Origin: Nocardioides rotundus
GTDB taxonomy: Bacteria > Actinomycetota > Actinomycetes > Propionibacteriales > Nocardioidaceae
NCBI RefSeq assembly: GCF_019931675.1
Contig: NZ_CP082922.1
Span: 1,317,001-1,381,000, forward strand
DNA length: 64,000 bases
Direction: 5' to 3'
The notes under the pieces: model-generated
What the model was told of the DNA's origin: nothing
The model's database searches: none
Seen by the model: the letters and a program-made list of their open reading frames with translations, nothing else
Translations under genes and position numbers: made by a program
In this document: piece after piece, positions 1 to 9,108 of the stretch
Numbering within the stretch: position 1 is the stretch's first letter
Layout of the letters: every line of letters begins with the position of its first letter

Positions 1-366
1 ACCGTCGCCGCCGCGGGAGAACGGGGTGCGCCCCGACCCCTTGAGCGCCAGGTCGCGGCGCGTGCCCGTGGTGTCGGCGAGCTCCCCGAGCAGCACGGCC
101 CGGCCGTCGCCGAGGACGCCGGCGAACTGGCCGAACTGGTGTCCGGCGTAGGCCTCGGCGATCGGATGTGATTCCTCGGGTACGGCGTTCCCGGCGAGTA
201 CGGGGACCCCGTCCGGCGTCCGCAGCGCGGGCACGTCCAGGCCGAGGTCGGCGGCCAGTGGCTCGTTCAACGCCAGCAGTCGCGGCTCGGCGACCGGGGT
301 GGGGGAGACGTCGGCGTAGAGCCCGGTCAGGTCGCGGGCGTAGCTGTCGTCGAAGGGCCAGCGCAT
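1..366 (-). CDS. selO: Protein adenylyltransferase SelO (N-terminal part)
   Basis: The gene reads leftward from an ATG at 366 and leaves the window, so only the first 122 codons are visible. The translation starts MRWPFDDSYARDLTGLY and contains EAYAGHQFGQFAGVLGDGRA and LKGSGRTPFSRGGDG, which are signature segments of the SelO/YdiU (UPF0061) family. SelO is a pseudokinase-fold enzyme that transfers AMP from ATP to hydroxyl side chains of proteins and is linked to redox stress. The gene diverges from ctlX with only 32 bases between the two starts, so the promoters must overlap. The C-terminal two thirds, including most of the nucleotide-binding core, are outside the window. Confidence 0.9.
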   Translation of the reverse strand, partial: MRWPFDDSYARDLTGLYADVSPTPVAEPRLLALNEPLAADLGLDVPALRTPDGVPVLAGNAVPEESHPIAEAYAGHQFGQFAGVLGDGRAVLLGELADTTGTRRDLALKGSGRTPFSRGGDG

Positions 367-398
367 GCCCTCCAGCGTATGCACTAGATTCCGGCACC

Positions 399-1433
399 GT
401 GAGTGCTCAGGCCCCTTCCGCTGTCATCTTGATCCGTGCCGAGCGGTTCACCCCGAACCCGGCGACCGCCGCCGACAACGCGTTCCAGGCCGAGGCTCCT
501 GTCGGGCAGTCCGAGGTGGCCACGTCGGCGCGGGCGCTGGCGGAGATGGACGCGGTCGCCGAGGCGCTGCGCGAGGTCGGCGTACGCGTGCATGTCTTCT
601 CCGACTCCGACCACACCCGGCCGGACAGCGTCTTCCCCAACAACTGGCTCTCCACGCACGCCGGCGGCACCGTGGCGGTCTACCCGATGTATGCCTCGAA
701 CCGGCGCCACGAGCGGCGGGCCGACGTGCTGGAGATGTTGAAGTCCAGCTATCGGGTGCAGTCGATCGTGGACTACTCCGGTCTGGAGCCGGACGGCATC
801 TTCCTCGAGGGCACCGGCGCGATGGTGCTCGACCATGTGTCGCGGGTGGCCTACACCGCGCGCAGCCACCGGGCGGACACGCACGTGCTGGAGCGCTTCT
901 GCACCGACTTCGGGTATGAGCCGATGGCCTTCGACGCGGTCGACTCCGGCGGCGTGCCGGTCTACCACACCAACGTGATCGCCTGCGTGGGCACGGAGGT
1001 GGCGCTGTTCGCGCTGGACATGATCGCCGACGAGCGACGTCGTGCCGAGGTGCGGGAGCGGCTGACGGTCACCGGGCGCACGGTGATCGAGCTGACCGAG
1101 GAGCAGGTGCGCGAGTTCGCCGGCAACGCGGTGGAGCTGTGCGGTCGTACGCCGGACGGCCGGCGCCGCTATGTGATGGCGATGTCCGCTCGCGCGCTCG
1201 CCAGCCTGCGGCCCGACCAGGTCGCCGCGATCGAGGAGTCCTGCGAGATCGTCGCCGTCGACATCCCGACCATCGAGCTGGCGGGCGGCTCCGTGCGCTG
1301 CATGATTGCCGGGGTCCACCTGGACCCGCGGCCGACCGCCGCCGAGCCCGAGCTCACCGAGGCGGTCGAGGCGATCAACGAGGGCGAGCCGCTCACCGCG
1401 GACGGCCAGGAGGTCGCGCTCGCGGAGGCGTGA
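399..1433 (+). CDS. ctlX: Citrulline utilization hydrolase CtlX type (amidinotransferase fold)
   Basis: The protein is a 344-residue guanidine-modifying enzyme of the arginine deiminase/amidinotransferase superfamily. Visible family motifs are FPNNW (substrate loop), DGIFLEGTGAMVLD, VYHTNVIACVG and, near the C-terminus, GGSVRCMIAGVHL with the presumed nucleophilic cysteine. The frame is open further upstream (to 168), but that extension is arginine/proline-rich and overlaps selO on the other strand. I therefore start at the GTG at 399, where the family-like sequence SAQAPSAVILIRAERF begins. CtlX members are thought to hydrolyse citrulline or related ureido/guanidino compounds. The exact substrate cannot be read from the sequence. 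The gene converges with the DUF222 gene (21 bases between stops). Confidence 0.85.
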   Translation: MSAQAPSAVILIRAERFTPNPATAADNAFQAEAPVGQSEVATSARALAEMDAVAEALREVGVRVHVFSDSDHTRPDSVFPNNWLSTHAGGTVAVYPMYASNRRHERRADVLEMLKSSYRVQSIVDYSGLEPDGIFLEGTGAMVLDHVSRVAYTARSHRADTHVLERFCTDFGYEPMAFDAVDSGGVPVYHTNVIACVGTEVALFALDMIADERRRAEVRERLTVTGRTVIELTEEQVREFAGNAVELCGRTPDGRRRYVMAMSARALASLRPDQVAAIEESCEIVAVDIPTIELAGGSVRCMIAGVHLDPRPTAAEPELTEAVEAINEGEPLTADGQEVALAEA

Positions 1434-1453
1434 GCTTGCCGCTCTGGGTCGGC

Positions 1454-2755
1454 CTATCTGCGTCGGTGGAAGGTGACGGTGTTGTCGGCGTGGATCACGG
1501 TCTGGTAGGCCGGGTCGTGTGCTCGTCGGTGGTGGTGGGGGCAGTAGAGGCGGCAGTCGCGGATGTTGGTGCTACCTCGGTCGCGGGCCCATTGTCGGTC
1601 GTGGTGGGCGTGACAGCCTGAGGGTGGGATGGTGCAGCCGCGGGCGGTGCAGCCCCGGTCGCGGATCCCGAGGGCGATGCGCTGGGCTTTCGAATGGTAG
1701 CGGCGGGTCCGGCCGAGGTCGAGGACTTCGGAGGGGCCGCCGAGGACGGCGGGGATGATGCCGGCTTCGCAGGCCAGGCGGCGGGCGGTGCCGGCGTCGA
1801 TGTGGTCGCCGTTGTCCAGGGTCGCGACTCCGGTGCCGGTGGTGAGGGTGTCGAGGGTCATGGTGATGACGATCTGGGCGTTCACGCCGCCGGTGGAGGG
1901 GAGTTGGTCGACCGGGTAGCGCTCGATGAGCTCCCCGAATGCGGCGCCGTGGCGTTCGGGCACGGACCGCCAGTCGCCGGTGGTGGGGTCTTTGAGGGTC
2001 TCGTGGTCGTGGCGTTGCGGGTTGGCGATGGCGTGGATGGCTTGGCGGAGCATGGCGCCTTGGTGGGCGGGGATGGTGAAGGTGCCGTGGGTGCGGCCGT
2101 GGCCGTCGTCGTACATCGTCAGCGATGCGCCCTGGGCGGCGGCCGCTGCTTCTTTGGCGAGGATCTTCTGTTCGTGGGATTCCCCGATCTCGGGGGCGAC
2201 GATGTCGAGGATGCCTTTGCCGAGGCGGCGGAGGGCGTCGGCGTCGAAGTGCGCGGCGTCGGCCAGCAGCCGGTCCCGCGCCTGCTCCCGCACCTCGGTG
2301 TCGACGGTGTCGGGCAGGGTGTCGACCGCGCGGAGGATCACTGCGGCCTGATCGGCCCGGATCTGACCGGAGGAGAGCGCGTCGGCGACCGGGGCGTTGG
2401 CGTCGTAGCCCAGCTCGAGCCCGAACTTCACGAGCCGGCGGGCCTCGCGGAGGGTGACCCGGGTGGCGTCGGCGTACCACGCCGCGGCGGACCGGTGCCC
2501 GCTCTGGTGGTGGATCGCGCGGCGTTCGGCGTCCGCGACGGTGCGGGCCAGGGCGTGGGTCAGCCTCCCGGTGGCGGCGGTGAGCTGGTGGACCAGCCCG
2601 GCCACCTGCTCGTCCGACAACGCGGTCAGCGGTAGCTCGGCCAGCCCGTCCAGCACCCCCTCGAGGCCGCTGCTCAGTGCCTCCAACCGCGCCGACGCCC
2701 CCGTCCCGGGGGCGTGCCACTCCCCGGACGGTGGGTCGGGGACCAGGGAGACCAT
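1454..2755 (-). CDS. DUF222 and HNH endonuclease domain protein
   Basis: The 433-residue product starts at the ATG at 2755 (MVSLVPDPPSGEW). The first 300 residues are the helical DUF222 region, including QLTAATGRLTHALARTVADA and an SGHRSAAAWYADATR segment. The C-terminal 60 residues are an HNH nuclease module: cysteines in DRGCTARGCTIPP, then CHAHHDRQWARDRGSTNIRD and LYCPHHHRRAHD. This architecture is abundant and often multicopy in Actinobacteria. It is a presumed DNA endonuclease of unknown biological role, sometimes associated with SOS-controlled promoters. The frame stays open upstream of 2755, but that part is a shadow of the DUF429 gene. An SOS-box-like palindrome lies 40 bases upstream. 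Confidence 0.85.
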   Translation of the reverse strand: MVSLVPDPPSGEWHAPGTGASARLEALSSGLEGVLDGLAELPLTALSDEQVAGLVHQLTAATGRLTHALARTVADAERRAIHHQSGHRSAAAWYADATRVTLREARRLVKFGLELGYDANAPVADALSSGQIRADQAAVILRAVDTLPDTVDTEVREQARDRLLADAAHFDADALRRLGKGILDIVAPEIGESHEQKILAKEAAAAAQGASLTMYDDGHGRTHGTFTIPAHQGAMLRQAIHAIANPQRHDHETLKDPTTGDWRSVPERHGAAFGELIERYPVDQLPSTGGVNAQIVITMTLDTLTTGTGVATLDNGDHIDAGTARRLACEAGIIPAVLGGPSEVLDLGRTRRYHSKAQRIALGIRDRGCTARGCTIPPSGCHAHHDRQWARDRGSTNIRDCRLYCPHHHRRAHDPAYQTVIHADNTVTFHRRR

Positions 2756-2794
2756 GAGGGGGACCTTTCGGCGGTGTGTGGATGCTGTGCTGAT

Positions 2795-2810
2795 TCGATC
2801 ATAGTATCGA
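2795..2810. promoter_or_regulatory. SOS-box-like palindrome upstream of the DUF222 gene
   Basis: The 16-base core runs TCGA-TCATAGTA-TCGA and is part of a longer inverted repeat with 7-bp arms (ATTCGAT / ATCGAAT) from 2793 to 2812. The actinobacterial LexA box is TCGAAC-N4-GTTCGA. The outer TCGA half-sites and their spacing agree, but the inner bases do not, so LexA control is only suggested. Confidence 0.35.
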
Positions 2811-2903
2811 ATGTGATCGGAAGCACTGCTTCCTTGGTCTACGACAATCGACGGCGAACCCTCCCAAAGACACCGATCCAGCAACCATCTCCGCATCCCG
2901 GTC

Positions 2904-3632
2904 TCAGCGCGGGCTCGGCGGCCAGTCCGGAGCCGGCGGCGCGACGATGAACCCGGTCGCGGCGTCGCCGTACAGGCGCAGCGCGGGCCGATCGTGCTGC
3001 CACAGCCAGGCGACGTACGCGCAGACGATCGCGTCGAGCTGATCCTCGACGATCGCCAGGTCCACAGGACGTGTAGCGACGGTGATCGCGCGGCGAAGGT
3101 CGGCGAACTCCTCACTGCTCGCGAGCCCGAGTGACGGGAGAGACTCCAGCTGGCTGCACAGAACCTCGAAGGCGGCGATGCGATCCGCCAGCGCGCGTTG
3201 CGGCCGCGCCTTGTAGGGGATGACCCGACCGAGGCGGAACAGCCCGACCATCGCGGCGTGCGGGTAGACCTCGAGGGCGAGCGAGCGTACGTCGGACCCG
3301 GGATCCACGGACCAGCCGTGACGGCCGGCCAGCGTCCACGCGCGCGGTGGGTCGAAGATGGGGTTGCCCCGGTTGGAGGGGTACGGGCCGGCGTCGAAAC
3401 GTCCGAAAGCACGGGCGATCGCCTTCTCACACGGCCGCGACCCGGACTCGTCCACCACCATGATCGGAGCGTCGATCCCGACGACAGCCGGCTCCGTGTC
3501 GCCGATCCACGTATCGAGCTCGGGGTCGGACCGCAGCGTCCCCACCCGAACCAGTCGACCGGCACCGTCGAGCTCCGCGACGCCCGTCCGCCCGCGCGTG
3601 CTCCACGCGAGGTCGATGCCGAGGACGGTCAC
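2904..3632 (-). CDS. DUF429 domain protein (predicted RNase H-like fold)
   Basis: The 242-residue product opens with VLGIDLAWSTRGRTGVAEL and contains VVGIDAPIMV and the conserved FDAGPYPSNRGNP region, all typical of DUF429. The family is predicted to adopt a ribonuclease H-like fold (the GIDLAW strand and the GIDAP acidic position). No activity is firmly assigned. The start is GTG at 3632, and its first bases form a GTGA overlap with the stop of the upstream gene, so the two are translationally coupled. EDQLDAIVCAYVAWL near the C-terminus is the other recognisable family segment. Confidence 0.8.
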   Translation of the reverse strand: MTVLGIDLAWSTRGRTGVAELDGAGRLVRVGTLRSDPELDTWIGDTEPAVVGIDAPIMVVDESGSRPCEKAIARAFGRFDAGPYPSNRGNPIFDPPRAWTLAGRHGWSVDPGSDVRSLALEVYPHAAMVGLFRLGRVIPYKARPQRALADRIAAFEVLCSQLESLPSLGLASSEEFADLRRAITVATRPVDLAIVEDQLDAIVCAYVAWLWQHDRPALRLYGDAATGFIVAPPAPDWPPSPR

Positions 3633-4465
3633 CGTGATCCCGCGACCGACCCTGAGCCGAGGGAGTGCGCCACAGCACTCCGCACGGTTGCCTTGAGCAC
3701 CGGGCCGGAAGCAGCCGGCAGAATGCTGAAGGCGCTGCAGAGCTCGTCAGCGGGGTTCCAAGCGATGCCCTCTCGATGCGGCCGGATCAGCGGACGCGGG
3801 GGACCCAGAACAGCGAAACTGCCGTCGTTGAGACGCGCCCATAGCTGTTCCGCGTCCCCGAAGCGTCCGAGCTCACGAGAGATCTGCTCCCGGTGGGAGC
3901 CGTCGTGACTATGGAGAGCCGAGATCAGGCCGTCGAACATCGGCTTCATCGCCGAGACGAGTGCCGTGACCTGGCCATGGCTCACGATCTCCACGGTGAA
4001 CTCCGCAGTCGCCTGCGCGCCGGTGGGCTGCACGCGATCCCGGATGGCAGCCCACCAGGCACCCGCCTTGTCCCGAGGCGTCGGCAGCGCGTCCAGCGTG
4101 ACCTCAGCGAGCGGCTCACCCTGCTGCATCCCCATCTCGCTCCGCGAGGTCAGCTGGTACGACACGTGATGCCGCTCGTCGGAGCTCGAGGTCCGAAATG
4201 CCTCGACGCCGTGATGGGTGAGATGCCGGTAGCTGCTGCTCCCCAGGTTGTAGAAGAGCACGTTCTCGAGGTCGGCCAACTCGTGGGTGGGGGTTGAGTA
4301 GACGGCGCGCAGCCCTACGTCCTCATAGAGACGCAGCTGACTCAAGGTCGAGCGGAGGCAGTCGCGGTACGACCTGAGCCAGCCCTTCGGCTCGAACGGC
4401 AGTCGACGAGTGCTGGACCCGTGCACCGCATCGGTCTCGAATCTGACTTCGTACGCCACTGTCAT
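3629..4465 (-). CDS. Hypothetical protein, coupled to the DUF429 gene
   Basis: I do not recognise this 278-residue protein. I chose the ATG at 4465 (MTVAYEVRFETDAVHGSSTR). An in-frame ATG at 4501 would run almost into the divergent ACC deaminase start. It is soluble and acidic in its C-terminal half, with a YEVRFETD opening strand, a VSYQLTSRSEMG segment and AEFTVEIVSHGQVTALVSAM. There are no membrane segments or catalytic motifs I can name. The gene ends in a GTGA overlap with the DUF429 start, which suggests the two products act together. The short divergent gap (38 bases) to acdS implies overlapping promoters. Confidence 0.65.
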   Translation of the reverse strand: MTVAYEVRFETDAVHGSSTRRLPFEPKGWLRSYRDCLRSTLSQLRLYEDVGLRAVYSTPTHELADLENVLFYNLGSSSYRHLTHHGVEAFRTSSSDERHHVSYQLTSRSEMGMQQGEPLAEVTLDALPTPRDKAGAWWAAIRDRVQPTGAQATAEFTVEIVSHGQVTALVSAMKPMFDGLISALHSHDGSHREQISRELGRFGDAEQLWARLNDGSFAVLGPPRPLIRPHREGIAWNPADELCSAFSILPAASGPVLKATVRSAVAHSLGSGSVAGSR

Positions 4466-4503
4466 CCCCAGATTGTGTCCTGAACTCCCACTAGCCTCCA
4501 TCC

Positions 4504-5556
4504 ATGAACCTGGCCACGTTCCCGCGCTACCCCCTGACCTTCGGCCCGAGCCCGGTGCACCCGCTCCGCCGGCTGAGCGCCCACCTGGGCGACCGAGCGG
4601 AGATCTGGGCCAAGCGCGAGGACGTGAACTGCGGGTTGGCGTACGGCGGGAACAAGGTCCGCAAGCTCGAGTACATCGTCCCCGACGTCCTCGCCAAGGG
4701 TGCGGACACGCTGGTCTCGATCGGCGGCTACCAGTCCAACCACACCCGGCAGGTGGCGGCGGTCGCGGCGCACCTCGGTCTGAAGTGCCGGCTGGTGCAG
4801 GAGCGCTGGGTCGACTGGGACGACCCCGGCAATGACCGGGTCGGCAACATCCTGCTCTCCCGGATCATGGGTGCCGACGTACGCCTCGACGACGCCGGCT
4901 TCGACATCGGCATCCGGCCGTCGTGGGAGCAGGCGCTGGCCGAGGTGGAGGAGGCCGGAGGGACGCCGTACCCCATCCCCGCGGGCGCCTCCGAGCACCC
5001 GCTCGGCGGCCTCGGCTTCGCCAACTGGGCCTTCGAGATGGCCGAGCAGGAGCGCGAGCTCGGCGTCTTCTTCGACACGATCGTCGTCTGCACCGTCACC
5101 GGCTCCACCCACGCCGGGATGGTCGCGGGCTTCGCCGCGCTCGCGGAGAGCGACCCGCGCCCGCGACGGATCCTCGGCATCGACGCCTCCGCCACCCTGG
5201 AGCAGACGCGCGACCAGGTGGCCCGGATCGCCCGCAACACCGCCGAGCTGATCGAGCTCGGCCGCGACCTGCGCGACGACGAGATCACCGTGCTGGACGG
5301 CTGGGCGGGGGAGGAGTACGGCGTACCCGTCGACTCGACCGTCGAGGCCATCCGGCTCCTCGGCCGGCTCGAGGGCGTGATCCTGGACCCGGTCTACGAG
5401 GGCAAGTCGATGGCCGGCCTGGTCGACCTGGTGAACGGCGGCGACATCCCGCCCGGGTCGACGGTGCTCTACGCCCACCTCGGCGGCCAGCCCGCGCTCA
5501 ACGCCTACCCCGGCATCTTCGACGAGGGACCGGAGGAGGTCCCCGACCAGACGTAG
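4504..5556 (+). CDS. acdS: 1-aminocyclopropane-1-carboxylate deaminase
   Basis: This is a PLP-dependent fold-type II enzyme of 350 residues, close to the family's usual 338-350. The PLP lysine is K51 in [24 protein letters not shown] supplies S78/N79/H80, and EEYGVP and [16 protein letters not shown] near the C-terminus match ACC deaminases closely. The enzyme cleaves ACC, the plant ethylene precursor, to 2-oxobutyrate and ammonia. The main alternative in the same family is D-cysteine desulfhydrase; telling them apart needs an alignment of active-site positions. No AcdR-like regulator sits next to it. The gene is followed by a short inverted repeat. Confidence 0.85.
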   Translation: MNLATFPRYPLTFGPSPVHPLRRLSAHLGDRAEIWAKREDVNCGLAYGGNKVRKLEYIVPDVLAKGADTLVSIGGYQSNHTRQVAAVAAHLGLKCRLVQERWVDWDDPGNDRVGNILLSRIMGADVRLDDAGFDIGIRPSWEQALAEVEEAGGTPYPIPAGASEHPLGGLGFANWAFEMAEQERELGVFFDTIVVCTVTGSTHAGMVAGFAALAESDPRPRRILGIDASATLEQTRDQVARIARNTAELIELGRDLRDDEITVLDGWAGEEYGVPVDSTVEAIRLLGRLEGVILDPVYEGKSMAGLVDLVNGGDIPPGSTVLYAHLGGQPALNAYPGIFDEGPEEVPDQT

Positions 5557-5584
5557 ACCCTCCCAAGGGCGCACTCCGGAGGGT
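5557..5584 (+). terminator. Weak hairpin after acdS
   Basis: Perfect 7-bp arms ACCCTCC (5557-5563) and GGAGGGT (5578-5584) flank a 14-base loop immediately after the acdS stop. The stem is GC-rich but no U-tract follows, so a terminator role is plausible rather than shown. Confidence 0.35.
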
Positions 5585-5621
5585 GTGCCGCGGCGGCTCG
5601 AAGGCTTCTAACGTCGCGCGC

Positions 5622-6164
5622 ATGACTGGATTCAGCACCCTCGTCAGGGCCACGCACCTCCTCACCAACGCCGCGTGGTTCGGAGGCTCGCTGATGGGCG
5701 CGGTCGCCCTCAACCCCGCCTCGCACACGGCCGGCGGCGACGCCGCTGCCGCCCGCATCGCCGGGGCGGGCTGGCAGCGTTGGGGACCCGTCCAGGGCGG
5801 GGCGATCGGGCTCCACCTCCTCAGCGGCCTCGGGATCATCGCCGACAACCGCCGGCGCACCGTGCTCCACCGCCCGACCCGGAACGCGGTCGTCCTCAAG
5901 ACCGGGCTCACCGGCCTCGCGCTCGCCGCCACCGCCGCCGCGTGGAGCCAGGGCCGCAAGCTCGCCGAGCAGCGCGACCCGCTCCGCAGCGCCGACGCCG
6001 ACCCCGCGGCCGCCGTATCGGCCAGCGAGGCCGAGCTGGACCGGCGGATGGACTGGCTGCAGTGGGCGGTTCCCGTGACCACCGGCGGACTGCTGGTGCT
6101 CGACTCCTACCTGGGCGAGCAGCAGCGTGGTCCGGCCGGTCTTCTCGATCGGCTGGGGCGCTGA
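5622..6164 (+). CDS. Small membrane protein, unknown function
   Basis: The 180-residue product starts at ATG 5622 (MTGFSTLVRATHLLTNAAWF). Hydrophobic stretches near residues 8-30, 55-72, 85-105 and 150-165 suggest three or four membrane helices. The loop between the last two is charged, rich in Glu, Asp and Arg. I recognise no named domain. The stop overlaps the probable CTG start of the next gene (CTGA), so the two are likely translated together. Confidence 0.65.
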   Translation: MTGFSTLVRATHLLTNAAWFGGSLMGAVALNPASHTAGGDAAAARIAGAGWQRWGPVQGGAIGLHLLSGLGIIADNRRRTVLHRPTRNAVVLKTGLTGLALAATAAAWSQGRKLAEQRDPLRSADADPAAAVSASEAELDRRMDWLQWAVPVTTGGLLVLDSYLGEQQRGPAGLLDRLGR

Positions 6165-6544
6165 ACCGGCGATACCCGTTCGCCTTCGAGCCGTCGTACC
6201 GCCGAGCGGCCCTTCCGTTCGGCATCACTCCTCGTACGACGTGGGTCGAGGTGGACGAAGAGGAGCTGCGGGTGCACTTCGGCCCGTGGCGCCTGCAGAC
6301 GCCGCTGTCCAACATCGACGCGGTCTCCCGCACGGGTGGCTTCAAGTTCCACCGTACGGCGGGCCCGCCACACCTCTCCTTCGTCGACCACGGCATCACC
6401 TTCGCCACCAACCGGGACGACGCGCTGTGCATCGAGCTGTCCGAGCCGGTGCGGGGGATCGAGCCGACCGGGCGGATCAGACACCCGGGAGTGACGCTCA
6501 CCGTGGCCGACGTACCCGGACTGCGGCAGCAGCTGCGACTGTGA
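6161..6544 (+). CDS. Hypothetical protein, probable non-ATG start
   Basis: The reading frame is clearly coding from NRRYPFAFEPSYRRAALPFG through ADVPGLRQQLRL (about 127 residues), with conserved-looking blocks TTWVEVDEEELRVHFGPW and GPPHLSFVDHGITFATN. These resemble small actinobacterial proteins predicted to be mostly beta-structure. There is no ATG, GTG or TTG near the start of the coding-like sequence. The CTG at 6161 overlaps the preceding stop as CTGA and is my best guess. No function can be assigned. Confidence 0.55.
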   Translation: MNRRYPFAFEPSYRRAALPFGITPRTTWVEVDEEELRVHFGPWRLQTPLSNIDAVSRTGGFKFHRTAGPPHLSFVDHGITFATNRDDALCIELSEPVRGIEPTGRIRHPGVTLTVADVPGLRQQLRL

Positions 6545-6623
6545 GCCCCCTCTGAAGGTCTCTAGCCAAGGCTGAGCGCCAGGAGCATCGTGGGCACTCC
6601 CGAGGGAGAGGAGGAGTCCGGCC

Positions 6624-7838
6624 ATGAGTGACTCCAACCGCGTTGTCGTCTACAAGGGCCCCGGCGAGGTGGCCGTCGAGTCGATCGACTACCCCAAGCT
6701 GGAGATCCCGCAGGAGGTGGCGTCCCACTTCGGCATCCCGCAGGTGGCCCACCACGCGGTGATCCTGAAGCTGGTCACCACCAACATCTGCGGCTCCGAC
6801 CAGCACATGGTCCGCGGCCGCACCACGGCGCCGGTCGGGCAGACGCTCGGCCACGAGATCACCGGCGAGGTGGTCGAGGCCGGCGACGACGTCCTCTTCG
6901 TCAAGAAGGGCGACATCGTCTCCACGCCGTTCAACATCGCCTGCGGCCGCTGCCGCCTGTGCAACGAGGGCAAGACCGGCGTGTGCCTCAACGTGAACCC
7001 GGCCCGTCCCGGCGCCGCCTACGGGTACGTCGACATGGGCGGCTGGATCGGCGGGCAGGCCGACTACGTGATGGTGCCCTACGCCGACTTCAACCTGCTG
7101 AAGTTCCCCGACCGCGACCAGGCGCTGGAGAAGATCCTCGACCTGACGATGCTCTCGGACATCTTCCCGACCGGCTATCACGGCGCCTATGCGGCAGGCA
7201 CGACGACCGGATCCACGGTCTACGTCGCCGGTGCCGGCCCGGTCGGTCTGGCCGCCGCCTTCGCCGCCCAGGTCCTCGGCGCGTCGGTGGTGATGGTCGG
7301 CGACATGAACCCGGACCGGCTCAAGCAGGCCGAGTCCTTCGGCTGCGTGGGGATCGACCTGACCACCGACGGCGAGCTGGGCGAGAAGGTCGCGGAGATC
7401 GTGGGGGAGCCCCTGGTCGATGCCGCGGTCGACGCGGTGGGCTTCGAGGCGCGCGGTCACGGCCAGGGCGCGGACGAGGCGCCCGCGACGGTGCTCAACG
7501 ACGCGATGACGGTCGCCCGCGCCGGTGCCGGGATCGGCATCCCCGGCCTCTACGTCACCGGCGACCCCGGCGCCGTGGACGACGCGGCGAAGGAGGGGAC
7601 GCTCGGCGTGCGCCTGGGTCTCGGCTGGTCGAAGTCGAACTACTTCGTCACCGGCCAGTGCCCGGTCAAGCAGTACAACCGGCAGCTGATGAACATGATC
7701 CTGGCGGACAAGGCGAACATCGCCAAGGCGGTGAACGCGACGGTGATCAGCCTGGACGACGCACCCGAGGGCTACCGCGACTTCGACGGAGGCGCGGCCA
7801 AGAAGTACGTGATCGACCCGCACGGGATGGTGGGCTGA
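6624..7838 (+). CDS. fdhA: Glutathione-independent formaldehyde dehydrogenase
   Basis: This is a zinc-containing medium-chain dehydrogenase of 404 residues, close to the Pseudomonas putida enzyme (about 399). Catalytic zinc ligands are visible at C56 (NICGSDQH) and H77/E78 (LGHEITGE). The structural zinc loop is CGRCRLCNEGKTGVC with C107, C110, C113 and C121. The NAD-binding GAGPVGLAAAFAAQ follows, and the C-terminal VKQYNRQLMNMIL segment is typical of this subgroup. The enzyme oxidises formaldehyde to formate with NAD and without added thiol cofactor. A good GGAGAGGAGGAG-like ribosome site precedes the ATG. Confidence 0.9.
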   Translation: MSDSNRVVVYKGPGEVAVESIDYPKLEIPQEVASHFGIPQVAHHAVILKLVTTNICGSDQHMVRGRTTAPVGQTLGHEITGEVVEAGDDVLFVKKGDIVSTPFNIACGRCRLCNEGKTGVCLNVNPARPGAAYGYVDMGGWIGGQADYVMVPYADFNLLKFPDRDQALEKILDLTMLSDIFPTGYHGAYAAGTTTGSTVYVAGAGPVGLAAAFAAQVLGASVVMVGDMNPDRLKQAESFGCVGIDLTTDGELGEKVAEIVGEPLVDAAVDAVGFEARGHGQGADEAPATVLNDAMTVARAGAGIGIPGLYVTGDPGAVDDAAKEGTLGVRLGLGWSKSNYFVTGQCPVKQYNRQLMNMILADKANIAKAVNATVISLDDAPEGYRDFDGGAAKKYVIDPHGMVG

Positions 7839-7896
7839 CTCGCGCTCGTCCGGGTGGTCGGGCGACGATGGTCGTCCGACCCCTGGAGGAGGCCCG

Positions 7897-9045
7897 ATGG
7901 ACCCCGACGACTTCGCCGCCGTGCTGGAAGCGGTCCGCACCTTCGTGCGCAAGGAGGTGGTGGCCGCCGAGGACGAGATCGAGGAGACCGACGCCATCCC
8001 CGACCGGCTGCGCGAGCTGGCGGCGGAGATGGGGCTCTTCGGCTACGCCCTCCCCGAGGAGTACGGCGGCCTCGGCGTGACCGCCGAGCAGGACGTCCGG
8101 CTGGCCCTCGAGCTCGGCTGGACCACGCCGGCGTTCCGCTCGATGTTCGGCACCAACAACGGCATCGCCGGGCAGGTGCTGGTCAACGCGGGCACCCAGG
8201 CGCAGCGGGAGCGCTGGCTCCCCGGCCTGGCCAGTGGCGAGCTGGTCGCCTCCTTCGCGCTCACCGAGCCCGAGGCCGGCTCGGACCCGAGCGGCCTGCG
8301 CACCCGCGCGGTCCGCGACGGCGACGACTACGTGCTCAACGGGCAGAAGCGGTTCATCACCAACGCCGGCTCCGCGCAGCTGCTGATGGTCTTCGCCCGC
8401 ACCGGTGACGCCGACTCCGGGACCAAGGGGATCTCGGTGTTCGTCGTACCCACCGACGCGGCCGGGGTCACCGTCGGCCCCAAGGACGCCAAGATGGGGC
8501 AGCGCGGCAGCACCACCTCCGAGGTCTTCCTCGACGACGTGCGGGTTCCCGCCGACCACCTCGTCGGCGAGGTCGAGGGGGAGGGCTTCGGCACCGCGAT
8601 GAAGTCGCTGGTGAAGGGACGCGTGCACATCGCCGGGGTCGCCGTCGGGATGGCCGAGCGGCTGGTGCACGAGTGCCTCAAGCACATCACCACCAACACC
8701 CAGGGCGGGCAGCGGCTGGACTCCTTCCAGCTCGTGCAGGCGATGCTCGCCGAGAGTCAGGCCGAGGCCTACGCCGGCCGCGCCATGGTGCTCGAGGCGG
8801 CCCGACAGTACGACGACGGCACCGACCGGCTCGTCGCCCCCTCGGCCACCAAGCTCTTCTGCACCGAGATGGTGGGCCGGGTCGCCGACCGCGCCGTCCA
8901 GATCCACGGCGGCATGGGATACATGCGCGACGTCCCCGTCGAGCGGTTCTACCGCGACTGCCGCCTCTTCCGGCTCTACGAGGGCACCTCGGAGATCCAG
9001 AAGCTGATCGTCGCCCGGAACCTGGTGCGGGGCTTCGAGGGCTGA
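7897..9045 (+). CDS. Acyl-CoA dehydrogenase
   Basis: The 382-residue product has the full family layout. The N-terminal helical domain includes LRELAAEMGLFGYALPEEYG. The middle domain contains SFALTEPEAGSD and NGQKRFITNAG. The C-terminal domain ends with QIHGGMGYMRDVPVERFYRD and LYEGTSEIQKLIVARNLVRG, where the glutamate of YEGTSEIQ is the usual position of the catalytic base in many members. It is an FAD enzyme that introduces the alpha-beta double bond of an acyl-CoA and passes electrons to ETF. Chain-length or branched-chain specificity cannot be read. The gap to fdhA is 58 bases, so co-transcription is possible. Confidence 0.92.
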   Translation: MDPDDFAAVLEAVRTFVRKEVVAAEDEIEETDAIPDRLRELAAEMGLFGYALPEEYGGLGVTAEQDVRLALELGWTTPAFRSMFGTNNGIAGQVLVNAGTQAQRERWLPGLASGELVASFALTEPEAGSDPSGLRTRAVRDGDDYVLNGQKRFITNAGSAQLLMVFARTGDADSGTKGISVFVVPTDAAGVTVGPKDAKMGQRGSTTSEVFLDDVRVPADHLVGEVEGEGFGTAMKSLVKGRVHIAGVAVGMAERLVHECLKHITTNTQGGQRLDSFQLVQAMLAESQAEAYAGRAMVLEAARQYDDGTDRLVAPSATKLFCTEMVGRVADRAVQIHGGMGYMRDVPVERFYRDCRLFRLYEGTSEIQKLIVARNLVRGFEG

Positions 9046-9108
9046 CTCGGTACGACGGGCGAGGGGCCTCGAGGAGGCTCGGGCGGCGAGGGGCCGTAGG
9101 GTGCTCCG

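Noticed and set aside
168..398. Upstream in-frame extension of ctlX
   Set aside because: The extra 77 codons are Arg/Pro-rich, overlap selO on the other strand and have no family similarity; GTG 399 fits the family start.
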